Assembly (NCBI RefSeq): GCF_001742145.1
Contig: NZ_CP015749.1
Location: 806,001 to 870,000, forward strand
Reading direction: 5' to 3'
Length of the DNA stretch: 64,000 nt
Origin: Pectobacterium parmentieri
GTDB taxonomy: Bacteria; Pseudomonadota; Gammaproteobacteria; Enterobacterales; Enterobacteriaceae
The notes below the pieces were generated by a model that worked only from the letters and a program-made list of their open reading frames with translations, was not told where the DNA came from and searched no databases. Within the stretch, counting starts at the first letter, position 1, and every line of letters starts with the position of its first letter. Shown here one piece after another: positions 9,724-18,802 of the stretch. Position numbers and translations under genes: made by a program.

Positions 9724-10965
9724 ATGAATGTAAAAATATTATTGAACATATTTTGGCTAATTAGCGAAAAAGGTTTCCAAGTTATTGCTGGGATAATTAT
9801 TAGCGGGATGTTAGCTCGAGGTTTAGGCGTCGAAATGTTCGGCTCGTATCAGTATGCTTTAGCCATGGTTTTGCTTTTTTCTTCATTAAGTTTTATATGT
9901 GGGATGGAAGTGGTATTACCGTGTCTTGTTAATGCAAATGAATCAATGCGTGCTGAAATTATTAGTTCTGCTTTTGTTTTAAGATTATCATCAGCAGTAT
10001 TAGGCTATATTGCTTTTGTTGTATACATGTATTTCTCCTCAAGTGATCCTTTACCTCTTAAAGCTTTATTTTTCTTAGGGGCTATTATACTTGTAAGAGA
10101 ACCCTTCAATATTGTGGTAAGTCTGCTGCAGGCAAAAACAGATGAAAAAATTGGTGTGTTTATACGTTTGATATCACTCGGTATTAAATTTTCGGCATTT
10201 TTTTTACTTTTTCATACTAGCAGTATTACCGTTACTTCTGCCTCAATCCTATGGTTTATCGAAGCGTTACTTATTGCGATTGCATTAGTATTTTTGGCTC
10301 GATTGCTTGATCCTAACTTGAAATTTAAATTCGACATAAATAGAATAAAGGAATTGTTAGTGTCTGGTACTAAATTTTGGTTGGGTTTAGTATGTATGTA
10401 TTTTTTTCTTCGAATCGATAGAATATTTTTGCTCCATTATACAGATTTAAAGCAATTAGGAATTTACGCGGCTGCAGCACAAATAAGTGACAATTTAGTT
10501 ACACTGGCTCCGATTATTTCGATATCTGCAGCTCCAATTCTTATCTATAGCGTTAAATCAATTGAAACGATAAAACGTAATGTAGTCAGGCTTACGGTTT
10601 TTATGGCTCTTATCGGCGTTCTTATTGCGTTAACTGGGAGTGTGTTTGCAAATTTCATCGTAAATGTAATCTTTGGTACTGATTTTTCTGATGCAGCTAC
10701 CGTTCTTAGATTAACCTTGCTTATTTCTATTCTTGTTTTTATCGATTCCGGATTAAATACTTTTATTATTAAATATGGAAGTGGAAAAGTTATTATATTG
10801 AAATGGGCGATTGCTTTGGCTATAAGCCTACTTGTGAATATTTTTTGTATTAAATCGCTAGGTCTGCACTCTGTTATACTTGCCAACTTTATGGGTTATA
10901 CTGCGGCAATTATTTTTGGTTTCCTCTATTTGTTCAAATTTAAAAATGAGAAACAAAATGGCTAA
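9724..10965 (+). CDS. wzx: Wzx-type polysaccharide repeat-unit flippase
   Basis: A 413-residue, strongly hydrophobic protein of the MATE-like polysaccharide flippase superfamily, with about a dozen predicted membrane helices. The N-terminus (NIFWLISEKGFQVIAGIIIS) and the loop GTDFSDAATVLRLTLLIS are typical of Wzx/RfbX proteins. It would turn the undecaprenyl-linked repeat unit across the inner membrane for polymerisation. The gene begins 30 bases after the IS5 element, so the insertion lies directly before its start. It overlaps the next gene by 8 bases. The gene is very AT-rich. Wzx sequences diverge widely, so the assignment rests on topology and context. Confidence 0.82.
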   Translation: MNVKILLNIFWLISEKGFQVIAGIIISGMLARGLGVEMFGSYQYALAMVLLFSSLSFICGMEVVLPCLVNANESMRAEIISSAFVLRLSSAVLGYIAFVVYMYFSSSDPLPLKALFFLGAIILVREPFNIVVSLLQAKTDEKIGVFIRLISLGIKFSAFFLLFHTSSITVTSASILWFIEALLIAIALVFLARLLDPNLKFKFDINRIKELLVSGTKFWLGLVCMYFFLRIDRIFLLHYTDLKQLGIYAAAAQISDNLVTLAPIISISAAPILIYSVKSIETIKRNVVRLTVFMALIGVLIALTGSVFANFIVNVIFGTDFSDAATVLRLTLLISILVFIDSGLNTFIIKYGSGKVIILKWAIALAISLLVNIFCIKSLGLHSVILANFMGYTAAIIFGFLYLFKFKNEKQNG

Positions 10966-11977
10966 TGATATTGTTCTCTATGTACCGAAGAAGATCTACT
11001 TAAATGAAGCAACAAACTACTACTGTGATTTAGTGCTTGAAGGGTTGGGTTGTATTAATTATAAAATAGCATATAACATAAATGAGTTGAATAAGTGCGA
11101 TTTAGTGTTTGTGTTGGATGCAAAAAGTTTGATATTCGTCAAATTTCGATACCCCACTAAAAAAGTTATAGTATGGTATCAGGGGGTAGTGCCAGAAGAA
11201 GCTTTGATGATGTTTAATAGTAAAGTTAAATTTTATTATTGGCGGCTTTTTGAATGGATTTCCCTTAATCTTTCATATTTTAACTTTTTTGTATCTTCGG
11301 CAATGTTGGAACATTATAAGAAAATTTATGGATTTAATAAGGATAATTATCAAATAATACCTTGTTTTAATAAAGAATTATCTGAGGAAAAAATATATCG
11401 CAACAAAAAAAAATATAAAGAAAAAACTTTCGTTTATGCTGGAAGTCTACATAAATGGCAATGTATAGATGAAGTATTGGCTTTTTTTAAAAATATTCAA
11501 TATCTTCATCCAGAGTCAAAATTATTATTTCTGACGTTCAATGTCGATGAAGCTAAGGAAATTGTAGGTGGGTATGAAATTGACAATGTCGAGATACTGC
11601 GGGTATCAGAAAGTGAAGTTGATGAATATATTGCAGGTTGTAAGTATGGCTTTCTGATTCGTGAAGATAATACAGTCAATAACGTAGCAACACCCACTAA
11701 AATGAGTACTTATCTTTCTGTGGGAACTATTATTATAATGACTGATGTCATTCATGATTTTAATTCAAGGATATCAACAAAGTATTCATTCTGCTATACC
11801 CAGTCGCGTCCTCTTGAATGTGTCATAGATGATTTTTCCGCTGAAATTGATAAAGAAATTGATGTGGATGAGTTAGTTGATGAATATAAACATATATTTG
11901 ATAATTATTATAATAGGAGTATGTATGTGGATGAAGTTAAAGAAAAATTCAATAGAATTCTAAACGAGAATAATTAA
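10958..11977 (+). CDS. Putative glycosyltransferase (GT-B type)
   Basis: A 339-residue cytoplasmic protein with no strong named match that I recognise. The C-terminal half looks like a GT4-type nucleotide-sugar domain: FVYAGSLHKWQ, then a surveillance-like stretch YIAGCKYGFLIREDN and TPTKMSTYLSVGTI. The N-terminal half holds LVFVLDAKSLIF and KKVIVWYQGVVPEEAL. The start at 10958 follows GAGA and overlaps wzx; an upstream ATG at 10880 would add 26 residues inside wzx. The next gene begins on its stop codon, indicating translational coupling. Sugar and linkage are unknown. Confidence 0.68.
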   Translation: MANDIVLYVPKKIYLNEATNYYCDLVLEGLGCINYKIAYNINELNKCDLVFVLDAKSLIFVKFRYPTKKVIVWYQGVVPEEALMMFNSKVKFYYWRLFEWISLNLSYFNFFVSSAMLEHYKKIYGFNKDNYQIIPCFNKELSEEKIYRNKKKYKEKTFVYAGSLHKWQCIDEVLAFFKNIQYLHPESKLLFLTFNVDEAKEIVGGYEIDNVEILRVSESEVDEYIAGCKYGFLIREDNTVNNVATPTKMSTYLSVGTIIIMTDVIHDFNSRISTKYSFCYTQSRPLECVIDDFSAEIDKEIDVDELVDEYKHIFDNYYNRSMYVDEVKEKFNRILNENN

Positions 11978-13119
11978 TGAAAAAAACAATTATGTTAGTT
12001 TTTGGAACTCGTCCAGAAGCTATAAAAATGGCACCAATAGCAAATTATCTTAAACATGATGACCGTTTTATATGTAAGGTGTGTGTAACAGGGCAGCATA
12101 GACAAATGTTGGATAAAGTATTATCCTTATTTGATATTGTTCCGGATTACGATCTCAATATTATGAAAGCTAACCAGACGTTATCTACAGTAACTTCTGC
12201 AATACTAGAAGGTTTGGAAAGCATATTTTTAGCCAATAAGCCAGATATTGTTTTAGTTCATGGTGATACCGCAACGACGATGGCAACCACATTGTCATCT
12301 TATTTCCATCAGATCCCTGTTGGTCATGTTGAAGCCGGCCTCCGTACAGGAAATTTATATTCTCCATGGCCAGAGGAAGGGAACAGGAAGGTTACTGGTG
12401 CGATTGCAAATATTCATTTTGCTCCTACACAGCATGCTAAATTAAATTTGTTAAAAGAAAATGTGCCTGAATCGAATATCGCAATTACTGGGAATACAGT
12501 TATCGATGCATTACTTTTAGCTAGTGATCTTCTTAATAAGAATAAAAATACGGTTGCTGGCATGAGAGACCGTTTTCCGTTTCTCTGTGATAAAAAGAAA
12601 ATGGTATTGATTACTGGTCATCGACGCGAGAATTTTGGCAGTGGTTTTGAAAATATCTGTTACGCAATAAAAAAAGTAGCGGAAGAATACTCTGATATGC
12701 AGTTTGTTTACCCTGTGCACCTTAATCCAAAGGTTCAGAAGCCGGTTAACGAATTACTTTCTGATGTGGATAATATATTTCTAATTGAACCACAGGATTA
12801 TCTGCCATTTGTTTATCTGATGGGGCGTTCGCATTTCATTCTTACGGATTCTGGCGGGATCCAAGAAGAAGCGCCATCACTGGGAAAACCAGTCTTAGTA
12901 ATGCGAGATACCACTGAACGTCCAGAGGCCGTTGATGCGGGGACAGTTAAGTTAGTGGGAACCGAAATTGAGAGTATTTACTCTAATATGAAAATGCTCA
13001 TCGAAGATCAAAATATATATGCATCAATGGCATTGGCTCACAATCCTTATGGTGATGGAAAGGCTTCTTTGAATATCATCGGTACATTAGTAAACTACCT
13101 TGATAAGGCCCCCGATTAG
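11977..13119 (+). CDS. wecB: UDP-N-acetylglucosamine 2-epimerase (non-hydrolysing)
   Basis: A 380-residue cytoplasmic enzyme that interconverts UDP-GlcNAc and UDP-ManNAc. Family motifs: FGTRPEAIKMAP at the N-terminus, CVTGQHRQMLD, VLVHGDTATTMATTL, HVEAGLRTGN, PWPEEGNR, ITGHRRENFG, and a C-terminal LTDSGGIQEEAPSLGKPVL. It overlaps the preceding gene by one base. No wecC (UDP-ManNAc dehydrogenase) is present in the window, so the polymer may contain ManNAc or a derivative, or the gene may supply another pathway. It is immediately followed by an IS scar. Confidence 0.93.
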   Translation: MKKTIMLVFGTRPEAIKMAPIANYLKHDDRFICKVCVTGQHRQMLDKVLSLFDIVPDYDLNIMKANQTLSTVTSAILEGLESIFLANKPDIVLVHGDTATTMATTLSSYFHQIPVGHVEAGLRTGNLYSPWPEEGNRKVTGAIANIHFAPTQHAKLNLLKENVPESNIAITGNTVIDALLLASDLLNKNKNTVAGMRDRFPFLCDKKKMVLITGHRRENFGSGFENICYAIKKVAEEYSDMQFVYPVHLNPKVQKPVNELLSDVDNIFLIEPQDYLPFVYLMGRSHFILTDSGGIQEEAPSLGKPVLVMRDTTERPEAVDAGTVKLVGTEIESIYSNMKMLIEDQNIYASMALAHNPYGDGKASLNIIGTLVNYLDKAPD

Positions 13120-13389
13120 TAGAACATGTACTTGGAGAATTAAACACCGAAATGATCCTACGGAGGTTCAGCCAGTGCAAGGTGTTTACAGCAATGTTCA
13201 AAAAGAGTAACTGAAGCCATATATCCGGTTTCTGATGGGGCTTTCATTACCCGACCCTCAGATTGAAGTCTGAAGTCTGAAGTCTGAAGTCTGAAATCAT
13301 GAGTGAAGATTGGGCTCAATCTGTTCTTCTTTTTTGTTTTTAATTCTTACAGTCGGCGATTGATACTTCGACACACAAAAGACGAGAGT
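13120..13389. other. Non-coding stretch after wecB, probably IS debris
   Basis: About 270 bases without a supported gene between wecB and an IS110 fragment. Apart from the heptanucleotide repeat at 13264-13298 I see no recognisable feature. The base composition is closer to 45-50% GC than that of the AT-rich neighbours, which suggests it arrived with mobile DNA. Confidence 0.4.
13264..13298 (+). repeat. Heptanucleotide tandem repeat
   Basis: Five head-to-tail copies of TGAAGTC; the last reads TGAAATC. It lies in non-coding sequence next to IS remnants, and the array continues no further on either side. Confidence 0.85.
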
Positions 13390-13752
13390 TCATTTTCTGC
13401 ATCTTCCAGTATTACTGGGGCTCTTTTGTACAAATCGCATATTAGGATGAGTGACAGCCTCGAAAATGGCTTCTGTATCGACAGCGTTGGTTTTATTGGT
13501 TTTGACATACGGCTTGACATACTGTGGCGGCATCATCTGAACGTCGTGACTCTCACGGATAAATATACGGGCGAAATGACGACTTGATGAACATGCTTCT
13601 ATGCCAATTAGGCAGGCTGGGAGTTGTATAACGAAAAGTACAAACTGACTACGGTTAAGTTTTTTCTCAGGACGGTTTTTTCCAGAGTGATCAACACCAT
13701 GAAGAACGAATACGTTTTTAGCCAAATCAATACCGAGTGTAGGTATTTGCAT
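13390..13752 (-). pseudogene. IS110-family transposase, N-terminal fragment
   Basis: About 120 residues that start MQIPTLGIDLAKNVFVLHG and continue through LIGIEACSSSRHFAR and VQMMPPQYVKPYVKTNKTNA. This is the RuvC-like DEDD catalytic region typical of IS110 transposases (first Asp in GIDLAK, Glu in IEAC, Asp in NAVDTEAI). It ends after MRFVQKS in unrelated residues, so about two-thirds of the usual length, including the C-terminal Tnp_20 domain, is missing. Confidence 0.8.
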
Positions 13753-13882
13753 TTTTGCGCTCCTCTTAACCAGGATGTGACTCTCAACTTTGGCACATCT
13801 GTTGGCGTTTAAGTGGAGCGTCCATCGCATTATTAGTGGGTACGTAGCTAAGTGTGTAAACTCAATAACAGAGGAAATTCAC

Positions 13883-14151
13883 GTGACAAAACCAACTAGA
13901 AGCTACGTAAACAATATACATCAGAATTTCGTCAGGACGTCCTGAAACTTGCTGAACGTATCGGTATCGCTGCGGTTGCCCCCAGCCATTATCAATGGCG
14001 AATTAAACTGCAACAGCAGCTCTCGTCATCCGAATGGGAGAATGCTCTTACTGTCGAAAATGCTCGCCTCAAACGACAACTGGCTGAACGAGAGGAAGAG
14101 CTGGCCATCTTCCAAAAGGCCGCGACATGCTTTGCAAAGCGCCTGAAATAA
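13883..14151 (+). pseudogene. IS3-family OrfA remnant
   Basis: From a GTG at 13883 the sequence encodes, after a frame change, EFRQDVLKLAERIGIAAV, then WRIKLQQQLSSSEWENAL and [20 protein letters not shown], ending in [10 protein letters not shown] and a stop. This is the helix-turn-helix plus leucine-zipper pattern of an IS3-family OrfA. Early frame disruption makes it inactive. Confidence 0.75.
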
Positions 14152-14990
14152 AGTATGTCTTCATTGAAAAACATCAGGCTGGGTTCAGTGCTAAGGCGAT
14201 GTGCCGTGTATTGCTGGTTGCTCGCAGCGGCTGGTATAGGCGGCTCACATGTTGTTATCTGAACTCGTCACGACAGCAGGTCCGGTTGGACTGTAATGAT
14301 AGGTTTTTTTCGATGAAAAACAATACCATAGTGCACCTTGTCTGGCTGCTGAGTTACGGATACACACCGTAAAAACCATCGCAGCCAGCCTGCGGCGTCA
14401 GGGAGTACGGGCAAAAGCATCGTGAAAATATCGTCCAGTGAGTTATCGTGGGCATAACTTTCCGGTATCAGAAACCTGCTACAACAGGGTTTAGTGTCTG
14501 AGGTCCGAATCAGAAGTGGGCAGGTGATATCACTTACCTGCGTACCGATGAAGGGGGACTGTATCTGGCGGTGGTAATTGATTTATGGCCGCGTTCCGCT
14601 ATCTGTGCTGGTCGATGTCATCAATGATGATGGCACAACTTGTATGCGACGCGCTAGATGGCATTGTGGCGTAGACAGCATCCGAAACCGGTTATCGCGC
14701 ATACGGGCAGGGGAAGTCAATATTGTTCAGGGAATTATCAAAAGTGACCGAAGCGACATAAGTTGCGTGGCAACATGACTGCTAAAGGATGCTGTTACGA
14801 TAATGCGTGTGTGGAAAGTTTCTTCCACTCGTTGAAAATTGAATGCATTCACGGAAAACGATTTAGCAGCCGGGAAACGATGAGATCAACAGTATTTAAT
14901 TATATCAAGTGCGGTTATAATCGCTGGCGTCGGCATAGTGCTTGTGGCGGCCTTAGCCCAGAGCAGTTTGAAAACCAGAATCTCGCTTAA
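14148..14990 (+). pseudogene. IS3-family OrfB (rve integrase) remnant
   Basis: The start reads [20 protein letters not shown], the middle is scattered over frames ([11 protein letters not shown] near 14525 and VIDLWPRS near 14575, with small deletions and stops), and the end reads [20 protein letters not shown] and ends EQFENQNLA. The DDE catalytic region is therefore broken. Together with the OrfA remnant it outlines one decayed IS3-family copy of about 1.1 kb. Confidence 0.78.
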
Positions 14991-15302
14991 GGCTGTGTCC
15001 ACTTTACGTGGGTGAGATAAGTGAGGTGCACCAGTTGGTAAAAGCACAACACCCGGAATTCTGCTCAGGCAGGACAAGGAACTGGCAGCCCGTAGGTGAG
15101 ATGATGCTGAATCCCGAGCGGAAAAAACATGTCGCCTAAATCAACTAGGGGGCCAACTATCTTGATACTTACCGCAGCCTAGTTAGTGATTTGATAGATA
15201 ATTTTTTTGAAATTTTAATTGTAAATATGTAATTAATTCTTAGTTGATTCTACATAAGGGATTGCATGATTTATTTCATTTTTTTATTTTGAGGCGTTGG
15301 TA
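14991..15302. other. IS border and AT-rich leader of wzy
   Basis: The first part (to about 15170) probably holds the right end of the IS3 copy (GTGTCCACTTTACGTGGG near 14997) and a short open piece ending MMLNPERKKHVA that looks like debris of another gene. From about 15175 to wzy the sequence is very AT-rich and shows nothing specific apart from the GAGG ribosome site at 15291. Confidence 0.4.
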
Positions 15303-16382
15303 ATGGAACCGTATTTTTATGTTTTTTCATTTATTTTTATTACTGGGTGCATTTGTTTTCCTTTAAAGAGATATACTGTTTTTTTTAATTTTTCTGTTGC
15401 TATTGTTCTTGTTTTTTTTGCTGGTTTTCGGCATGTTGGTGTTGGTGCTGATGACTATAATTATGTACAGCAATTCATGATCACTCCGGGGCTAAATAGT
15501 TGGTTTTCATCGAGCTATGTTTATCGATATTTAGATAGTTATATGGAGCCTGGGTTTGTTTTTTTAAACTCAATATTGAGATATTTTACAGATGATTATA
15601 GGTTTTTATTTTTAACTGTAGCATCGATATCTATATTTATTACAGCTTATTGTTATAGGAAGTTATCCCCCTATCCTATATTCTCTTTTTTGATCTATTT
15701 TGTTCATGCATATTTATATAGAGATATGAATCAAATTCGTGCAGGACTTGCTGTCTCTATGGGCCTTTTTTTAATTTTTAGTATGCATGATAGAAAGATT
15801 TTCAAAACGATAATTATAATATTATCAGCATGTTTTTTTCACATGTCAGCGATTATTTATTTTTTGTTTGTGCTTTTTAATAAGCTGGCGTTATCAAGGG
15901 GTTTGGTATTGCTCCTATTAACTTTAGCCATTTTTTTGAATTTGGCTGATGTTCCGGCCTTTCTTATTAATAATATCCCTAGTTTAGGATATATTTCTGC
16001 TAAAGTAACCTCATATGCAGCCTCAAATGAAGCTGATACGACTGCATTATTCGATCTGACAAATATAAAAAATATATTCATCTGCGCTTCTATTTTATTT
16101 TATTTCAAAGAGTTTAAAACTGAGGTGAAATATTTTGATGTAATGTTCAGTATGTTCTTTTTATCAGTGCTTTGGCGGATTTTGTTTTCCGATTTTGGTA
16201 TTTTAGCTGGGAGGGTGTCGACTTTTCTGAGTGTAACCGAACCTATTTTAATATCATGTTTTATTGTTTTCTTTAATAAAAAAATAATTCCAATAATGTT
16301 GATTTTTTTATATTCTTTTTTGGTTTTATATATTAATCTCTTTGTTAAAGAAGGTCGATTCCCTTATTTACTGTCTTTTTGA
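15303..16382 (+). CDS. wzy: Wzy-type polysaccharide polymerase (EpsG-like)
   Basis: A 359-residue polytopic membrane protein with about ten hydrophobic segments. The motif FAGFRHVGVGADDYNYVQQF early in the protein, EPGFVFLNSILRYF, and RDMNQIRAGLAVSMGLFLIF match the EpsG branch of O-antigen/EPS polymerases. It would join repeat units at the periplasmic face of the inner membrane. The start at 15303 follows GAGGCG at a good distance; a TTG at 15297 is the alternative. It lies directly after an IS scar and is coupled to the next glycosyltransferase gene. Very AT-rich, as usual for wzy. Confidence 0.82.
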   Translation: MEPYFYVFSFIFITGCICFPLKRYTVFFNFSVAIVLVFFAGFRHVGVGADDYNYVQQFMITPGLNSWFSSSYVYRYLDSYMEPGFVFLNSILRYFTDDYRFLFLTVASISIFITAYCYRKLSPYPIFSFLIYFVHAYLYRDMNQIRAGLAVSMGLFLIFSMHDRKIFKTIIIILSACFFHMSAIIYFLFVLFNKLALSRGLVLLLLTLAIFLNLADVPAFLINNIPSLGYISAKVTSYAASNEADTTALFDLTNIKNIFICASILFYFKEFKTEVKYFDVMFSMFFLSVLWRILFSDFGILAGRVSTFLSVTEPILISCFIVFFNKKIIPIMLIFLYSFLVLYINLFVKEGRFPYLLSF

Positions 16383-16393
16383 GGTTTTGTAAC

Positions 16394-17530
16394 GTGAAAA
16401 AAATAGTTTATGTAGTAAGTACACTTGGGCGATCCGGACCAACGAACCAGCTTTTTAATCTTATAAAGTATATAGATAAGTCTTCTTTTTCAGTAAATAT
16501 TATAACTTTTTCTCCAGAGCCTGAGCAGACTAGATGGAAAGATTTTAAGGACTTAGATGTATCTTTGACATCTCTTTCTATGAGTAGATTAAAAGGTATG
16601 TTTTTTTTACGTAAAGAGTTAATGTTTTTTTTAAAAAAAGAACGTCCTGATATTATTCATTCACAAGGCTTTCGTGCTGATTTTTTAGTATCTTTAATAA
16701 GAACTAATTCTAAAAAATTATGTACTATTCATAACTTCCCTAAGCTGGATTATCGTATGACATATGGAGTAATCCTTGGTGGGATTATGTCATTTATACA
16801 TCTTATTGCGATGAGGAAATTTAATCTTCGTGTCGCTGTTTCTGATGCTGTTAAAAAATGTTTAATAAATGATAGGGATGTTGGAGAAGTTGTTTCTATT
16901 CCTAATGGTGTTGACACGGAATTATTTAGAACAAATTCGAGTAAAAAGAGTTTGTTGAAAAGAAAGCTCTTATTGGGCGACAATGACATTGTTTTTATTT
17001 CATCGGGTCACTTGGTAGATAGAAAAGATCCTCTTTTTTTAATTGATGCTTTTTCAGAGTTAATAAAAAAAAATAAAAGATTGAAATTAATTCTTCTTGG
17101 CGACGGCCTTCTTAAAAGGCAATGTGAATTTGAGATTGAAAGTGAAGAAGGGATTCTTTCTTTAGGCCATGTTGATAATGTTTCTGACTATCTTCTATGT
17201 GCTGATTATTATGTTTCAGCGTCTAAGGCTGAAGGATTACCTTATTCTGTTATCGAAGCTTTAGCATGTGGGTTACCATTGTTAATTTCAAATATATCAC
17301 CACATATAGAGTTAATGCACATGGGGGGGGAGGGTAATTTAGGCTTTTTATATGAATTGTCTAAAAAAGAAGACTTCATAAAGAAAATAAATTTATTGCT
17401 TTCAGCCAATAGATCATTGTTGGCTGATAATGCAATTAAATTGGTTGACGAAAGATTAAATTCTAAAATAATGGCTTCATTATATGAAAGGAATTACTTT
17501 GATATAATCTCTGGTGAGCCCAGTCATTAG
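16394..17530 (+). CDS. GT4-family glycosyltransferase
   Basis: A 378-residue GT-B fold enzyme. N-terminal signature VKKIVYVVSTLGRSGPTNQ (donor/acceptor loop), IIHSQGFRADF mid-domain, VSIPNGVDTELF at the hinge, and the C-terminal EX7E motif in KAEGLPYSVIEALACGLPLL. The GTG start at 16394 sits nine bases after GAGG and twelve bases after the wzy stop; a TTG overlapping the wzy stop would add five residues. It probably adds one sugar to the lipid-linked repeat unit at the cytoplasmic face. Specificity cannot be told from sequence. Confidence 0.85.
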   Translation: MKKIVYVVSTLGRSGPTNQLFNLIKYIDKSSFSVNIITFSPEPEQTRWKDFKDLDVSLTSLSMSRLKGMFFLRKELMFFLKKERPDIIHSQGFRADFLVSLIRTNSKKLCTIHNFPKLDYRMTYGVILGGIMSFIHLIAMRKFNLRVAVSDAVKKCLINDRDVGEVVSIPNGVDTELFRTNSSKKSLLKRKLLLGDNDIVFISSGHLVDRKDPLFLIDAFSELIKKNKRLKLILLGDGLLKRQCEFEIESEEGILSLGHVDNVSDYLLCADYYVSASKAEGLPYSVIEALACGLPLLISNISPHIELMHMGGEGNLGFLYELSKKEDFIKKINLLLSANRSLLADNAIKLVDERLNSKIMASLYERNYFDIISGEPSH

Positions 17531-17965
17531 TGAGTGAAATATTCTCCAGTGAAGCTATCAATAAAATTTATGCATTTTCCTATTTAATGTAAATCTCCTA
17601 ATTTGTTGTGATTTGGCAAAAGCATCCGATGGTAGTTATTAGTGAGAGAGCAATTCTGACCTTGGGAACTAGGGTATGGCATCAAAAATAAAAGTGGTGG
17701 CTGTAGTGAACATTAAGGTTAGCCATTAGTAGTCCTAAAAAGGTTGAGTTGTGCGCTTATTACTATGTAAATAGTAACTTAGGGGTTATGTAGAGTTTAA
17801 TTTTATTAATAAATCAACTAATGAGTTAAATGTTTTTACATATTGTGATTATCAATCATTAGTTAACGAATTTGGTTTTTTAAGATATCAATGAACAGTG
17901 TTGATAGGTTATTTCGTGGGTTTTACTCTATGTATGTGATAATTTTATTTAGAGACAAATGATTT
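17531..17965. other. 435-base AT-rich gap inside the polysaccharide cluster
   Basis: No reading frame, hairpin with T-run or IS end is recognisable. It could be the scar of a lost gene or hold a promoter for the downstream glycosyltransferase and epimerase. Base composition matches the AT-rich module. Confidence 0.45.
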
Positions 17966-18802
17966 ATGCGAGAGGAAGATTTTTTTAGTGTTTTAATGTC
18001 TATATATAAGAATGAGACGCCTGATAACTTTAATGACTCATTAAATAGTTTGTTTTGTCAGACATTAAAACCGGCAGAGGTTGTTATAGTTGTTGATGGT
18101 CCTGTTGATAATGCTATTTATGAGGTTATAGAGAAATGGAGGTCATCACTTAATCTTGTTGTTAAAAAAATTAAAAGTAACGTTGGTTTAGGTAATGCTT
18201 TGAATTTTGGGTTGAATTTTTGTAGCCACGAGTTGATCGCAAGAATGGATACTGATGATATTTCTTTACCGGATAGATTTTTTAAGCAAATCAATTTTAT
18301 GAGTATAAATCCAAGCATTGCTATCTTAGGTGCTAATGTTGAAGAGTATGATAGATTGATGCAAAAATCTCTTGGGTTTAAAAATGTACCGAGTTCATAT
18401 AATGAAATTTTATCCTTCTCAAAAAAAAGAAATCCTTTTAATCATATGAGTGTGGTTTTTCGAAAGAGTGTTATATTATCAGTTGGTGGATATAGGGATC
18501 ATTTATTAATGGAGGACTACAATCTTTGGCTTAGAGTTATTGCAACTGGACATCACGTAAAAAATTTGGAAGATACTCTCTTAAGTGTGAGGGTTGATAG
18601 TAATTCTTTGGTGAGAAGGAAAGGTTTTTTATATATAAAAAGTGAGATCAAGCTAGCGAAGCTTAAAGTTGAGTTAGGCATTCAAGATAGGAAATCATCA
18701 TTTTTTACTTTTATTTTTAGATGTGTGCCACGATTACTTCCTAAGTTGTTGTTGACATACATTTACAAAATTAATAGAAAAAAAACCGTATGGAGATCAT
18801 AA
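17966..18802 (+). CDS. GT2-family glycosyltransferase (AmsE-like)
   Basis: A 278-residue GT-A fold enzyme. It begins with FSVLMSIYKNETPDNF and VVIVVDGPVD, and carries the nucleotide-sugar/metal DXD region in ELIARMDTDDISLPDRF. NPFNHMSVVFRKSVIL and LMEDYNLWLRVI follow, a pattern I associate with AmsE-type transferases of amylovoran-like clusters in Erwinia. It has no signal peptide. The stop codon overlaps the start of the epimerase gene (TAATG), so the two are translationally coupled. Confidence 0.85.
   Translation: MREEDFFSVLMSIYKNETPDNFNDSLNSLFCQTLKPAEVVIVVDGPVDNAIYEVIEKWRSSLNLVVKKIKSNVGLGNALNFGLNFCSHELIARMDTDDISLPDRFFKQINFMSINPSIAILGANVEEYDRLMQKSLGFKNVPSSYNEILSFSKKRNPFNHMSVVFRKSVILSVGGYRDHLLMEDYNLWLRVIATGHHVKNLEDTLLSVRVDSNSLVRRKGFLYIKSEIKLAKLKVELGIQDRKSSFFTFIFRCVPRLLPKLLLTYIYKINRKKTVWRS

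Noticed and set aside
13264..13298. CRISPR array
   Set aside because: The units are seven bases with no spacers; this is a simple tandem repeat.
8589..15000. Composite transposon carrying wzx to wecB
   Set aside because: The elements at the two ends belong to different IS families and are all broken, so they cannot have moved the segment as a unit.
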